Source: Smittia aterrima (Eukaryota; Arthropoda; Insecta; Diptera; Chironomidae). Taken from it: a stretch of DNA of 64,000 bases. A model generated the notes under the pieces. The model searched no databases, had not been told where the DNA came from, and saw only the letters and a list, made by a program, of their open reading frames with translations. Of this stretch, positions 60,525-64,000 are shown one piece after another (position 1 is the stretch's first letter; each line of letters starts with the position of its first letter). The position numbers were made by a program, and so were the translations under genes. The DNA is taken from contig CP093829.1 of the NCBI GenBank assembly GCA_033063855.1, forward strand, positions 8,752,243-8,816,242. The letters run 5' to 3'.

Positions 60525-61100
60525 GATTTAAAAACTTGTTCAATTTACAGTTCTCTTCGCAGCAATCGAAACTTATCATCATCGTAAAAATTTATTGCAG
60601 TGAAATGTTAACCTATCATTAAATTCCTCGTTCATCTTACGACTTATCCGAGAGAGAGAAAACAAACTGTTAAAGCTTCGAGCTTTTTAGCACAGAAATA
60701 TAAATATTTGAGCTCGAAGACAACAAATCGCAGACACTTACGACTGTTAACACGTCAATTAATTCCATTTTTTTGAATGGAAATCCTCACTTGAATGCAA
60801 ATGAACTCAAGAAGCCGAAGAGTGAATCTACACGCGAATCGTGATGAAAAGAAAAGAAGCAGAAGAAAACTTGTTTCAAATCTGCCGCAACGTCATGCTG
60901 AGGTCAGAATACTTTTTATGCTCTTTCATTACGAGATTGATTTGAAACGAGCAATAAATGCAACGGGAAACTCGCAAGCGTGGAATGTTATCAATCACGA
61001 ACTAAGCAGCAGTGAAGGAACGGAGGTGAATAATGTTTAATTACATGCGAGAAGGAAATGAGGGAAATTCATGAAGTGAAATTGTGGAAACCCCGAGCGA

Positions 61101-61386
61101 TGAGTCATTCGCACTACGACAAGCAAATATTGATTTTCCACCCTCGCTCGCCTTCAACAAATTCAGTTCAAAAGTATTTTTTGGTTGCCGGCGAAAATGT
61201 TTGTAAAATGTTTCTTCCCTTCTCTCCCTCATCGAAATATCTTTCGTGTCGCCGTCGAATGAATGAAACCTTCGATTGTGTTCGTGTTTGTAGTAAAATT
61301 CTTCACCCTCGTCGATGCACTGAGTCGACATAACAATAGAAATTGCATTTAAAGACCATTGAACAAGATAGTCGTTGCAGACACTT
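61101..61386. repeat. Direct non-coding duplication, copy B
   Basis: This is the second copy of 55,386-55,690, in the same orientation about 5.7 kb away. By eye the core is roughly 85-90% identical, with weaker matches continuing to about 61,840. There are no terminal inverted repeats or obvious target-site duplications at its edges. Open frames across it (for example 61,058-61,333) are not preserved in copy A. Confidence 0.85.
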
Positions 61387-64000
61387 CATTAAGAAAACTT
61401 TCGATCTCTTACCAATTTCAATCGTCTCGAAGGGTTAATCCAATAAATTCCTGAATGAAATTAATCCCGAAAACGTCTCGATATCGTTCGCTTAGAGAAT
61501 GTTAAAACTCTTTTACTTTAACACAAACACAGCGATAATAAATTTTATTCGCTTCTTCCTTCTTCTTATTTTCTTTTAACGAAATATTTCTTTTAACTTC
61601 TTGCACCTGCTGCGTGATCTGAATTAGAAGTTTCTTCAAGTCTTTGTTTCACTATTTTCAGATATCTTTTCAATTTCTTTGTTTTAAAGTAAATTTTTAT
61701 TAATAATTTCCACTTTCAACACTTAATGACACTCGCAATCAAAGAAACGTTCTTCACCGTCCGACAGTCGCTCCGCGAATGAAGAGAGAGAGATTCAACA
61801 TTCGACGAAGAAGAAATTTGTGTAATGTTCGAAAAAGTTTTAGCATTCTCTCTCTTGCTGTGTTCACTCTCTTTCAAGTTTCGTTTCAATGCGAAATACC
61901 GGCGAACGACTGAAGTTGAAAGGAAAACAAACAAATCTGACCTTTGAGATTGTTCTCATCACATTATGAAGATTATGCAAAGAATAATTTGCCAACAGAG
62001 TTTCATTTCAATTTAATAAATGAGAGATCGACATCTGCTCTTCAAGTCAAATGAGCAGTTATTTAATTATTAAGCGCCGTATGGTCTGACGTGTTTTTGG
62101 TTTTACATTTCATGTTTTAATTTAAAGAGTAAACCTCAAAGAGCCATCAAGAGGCCAACAACCGCTTCGTCGTCATCAACCCGAGAGCTACCTGATGTCG
62201 ACCATAAATTTTAATTCTACAAGCTTTTGTTATGGCATTGTCGACTCGAAAAGAGTTTGGAGACGGATGCTGTTAATTAGAGCTTGATTTTCAATTTCCA
62301 CGCAATTATTTTGAGTTTGTTTGTGCTTTTAGCTTTTGGCATGAACTTCCAAGTCGCTTCCCATCAATCATCTGTCTCGGCTGTCACGTACACAAAAAAA
62401 ATCTTCATTAAGATTAAATTTTTTTCTGCAGTTGCTCGCGTTTCGAGTAGATATCAGTTTCACCTTCCGAGCTATTGTCGTCTACCATGAAATATCCAAC
62501 AGTTTTATATTTCTTTCTCCTTAAATGGAAGACATCACGCTACTGAAAGCTATAAAAAATAAAAGCGACATTTCGTAATGTTAAACCAGCAAACACTTCA
62601 GTAATGTAATTTTTGTGTCTCATCGCGTTGTTTACGACGCATCTAAAGTAGTTTAATCAATGTTGAGACATTCTTTGAACTGGTTTTGCAAGTGACTTTA
62701 ATGCTATGCTACGACATGCAATTTATGCTTCAATCGGCAGCTGGCTCCAGCAACTCACTCAGCAATAAATCTCGGCTGATAATCGACAACTCATTATTAG
62801 CTAATAAGACAATTAAATTACATGGGGAGATTACTAAATTGACCAATTATCAAAGAATTTGCCAAGTTTTTCTTTCTTTCAATTGACTTAGTAAAGAAAG
62901 TTTTGATTTAATCTCGAAGCTATAAAATCCAATGTTGGCTCGAGGGGTTGGACTGTTTTTTATCAACTTAAGGCAACGATTGAATGATTAAACTCCAGAC
63001 TAATGCGTGTACATCATCAAAAGGTTCATTATCGACGAACGGGACTCTAACGTGATTGAAATATTTTCGATCGAAGAAGAAAAATTTGAATTGTTGTGTA
63101 ACAAGAATTGTTTTGCAATCTCAAGACTTGCTCGACTTCGATTGAACTCTAACATCACTTCCATCTCGAAGCAATAAACGAGCTCTGAGTGCTCTTGATT
63201 GTTATATTTTACTGCTTTAATTAACGCTCACATATATCGCGAAGCGAGGTCTTGTTAAGTGTTGAACACCATTTTGATTTCTTCTGATTGCCTGCAATAA
63301 AACTTTATCGCTTTGAGAATTTTCAATTTTTTCCTCCGACTTAGGAATTTTAGTGTTCGGTAAGTGATTAAAATCTCATCAGAAGGGAATTCAATTCACT
63401 CGTTCTCGACTTATTCATGAGTCTCTGTCTGTGCACAGCAAATTATCTTGAAGAACTTCAGAGATGAGTTTGTTGATGGTGACACTTGTTCGCTTATTAT
63501 TTCATAAAACGATTAAGTTTTCAAGAGCAATCTCAAACAACTGAAACTCAGATGCCTATTTAAGTTCTCTAATAAGAATTCTTGATGAGATTTTAACACT
63601 TTTCTATGTTGTTCTTCTCGAGTGTTTGCTCTTTGCTTTCAAAAGAATATTATTCCCATCATAAAAATCTTTCTCTCGTCAACACTCTTCGTAAATGAAG
63701 TTCTTTCTTCTCTCGACGTCTCGGCAATCATTAAGCAAACAACTCATGATGTTCATGTTCATTTGCAGTGCTAGTTAACATGACGAGGAAACGCGCGGCA
63801 TAATCCTTTAAAAGAGAAAGCTGAAAAATAAACGAAAAAGTTTTCTGTTTTTATTATTCACATCGCGGAAAAGCCAACGCGTTGCTCCCCGAACACATTT
63901 AAAAATGATTGAAATTAAATTTCCATTTGGATTTCGCTCAAACAGAATGAAGAGAAATTAAATTAAAGAACGAGTTTAAAGGGAGAGAAAAATTGCATCA

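Larger units (their letters stand above)
51615..64000. other. 12.4 kb gene-poor region upstream of stan
   Basis: Apart from the features listed separately, I find no gene here. The open frames are short, often start at non-ATG codons, and lack splice-consistent partners. The DNA is AT-rich with many T-runs and scattered CTTCTT/TTCTTC tracts (for example 55,890-55,910). Since stan is the only adjacent gene transcribed away from it, the region most likely holds stan promoters, non-coding 5' exons and enhancers, possibly with those of a gene to the right of the window. Confidence 0.5.

Noticed and set aside
61058..61333. Open frames on both strands across repeat copy B
   Set aside because: The equivalent frames are broken by indels in copy A, so the conservation is not for protein.
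62284..62490. Frame with a signal-peptide-like start (FHAIILSLFVLLAFG)
   Set aside because: It starts at TTG, not ATG, in AT-rich DNA that gives hydrophobic codons by chance.
1..64000. tRNA, rRNA, known insect microRNA, CRISPR or intact transposon
   Set aside because: I looked by eye for tRNA B-box-like sequence, several well-known insect microRNA seeds, array-like repeats, and transposase or reverse transcriptase motifs, and found none convincing. A covariance-model scan would be needed to exclude small RNAs.

Overview
This window looks like nuclear DNA of a dipteran insect, most likely a nematoceran with a compact genome such as a chironomid midge. The species is inferred, not shown. The evidence is AT-rich DNA, spliced genes with mostly 50-70 bp GT-AG introns, short spacers, and protein sequences closest to insect orthologs (hep, fringe connection, Flamingo/starry night, SmD1, CPSF5). 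I saw no bacterial features, CRISPR array, tRNA, rRNA or intact transposon.

Bases 1-51,614 are gene-dense: 18 coding loci, 16 assigned to families. In order they are: an unrecognised 69-aa ORF; a ZNFX1-type SF1 helicase; an SLC17 transporter; a GABP-alpha/Ets97D ETS factor; a small membrane protein; a BTBD8-type protein; SmD1; CCDC167; CPSF5/NUDT21; a TFIIIC90/GTF3C4-type protein; ACOT13; the JNK kinase kinase hep/MKK7; the nucleotide-sugar transporter frc; COQ4; an aldo-keto reductase; Gorab; condensin II Cap-D3; two tandem astacin proteases; and stan/Flamingo. I rebuilt splice junctions by matching reading phase to GT/AG sites, so most models are complete from ATG to stop. The starts of hep and the GTF3C4-like gene could not be fixed.

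The genes do not form one pathway. Most are housekeeping: splicing, mRNA 3'-end processing, Pol III transcription, ubiquinone synthesis, chromosome condensation. Three are signalling or polarity genes (hep, frc, stan). Many are head-to-head with short shared promoter regions (269-371, 16,303-16,623, around 21,330-21,375) or tail-to-tail with almost no gap (3,171/3,180 and 6,667/6,673).

Bases 51,615-64,000, upstream of stan, are very different: 12.4 kb with no convincing gene. This stretch holds a direct non-coding duplication (cores near 55,386-55,690 and 61,101-61,386), one orphan coding-like exon (54,779-54,882) and a small inverted-repeat element (60,349-60,524). The main points for follow-up are this duplication, the Flamingo C-terminus where a stop codon sits inside a splice donor and splicing would add a PDZ ligand, the GABP-alpha ortholog without a Pointed domain, the ZNFX1 homolog without zinc fingers, and the reciprocal intron difference between the astacin twins.
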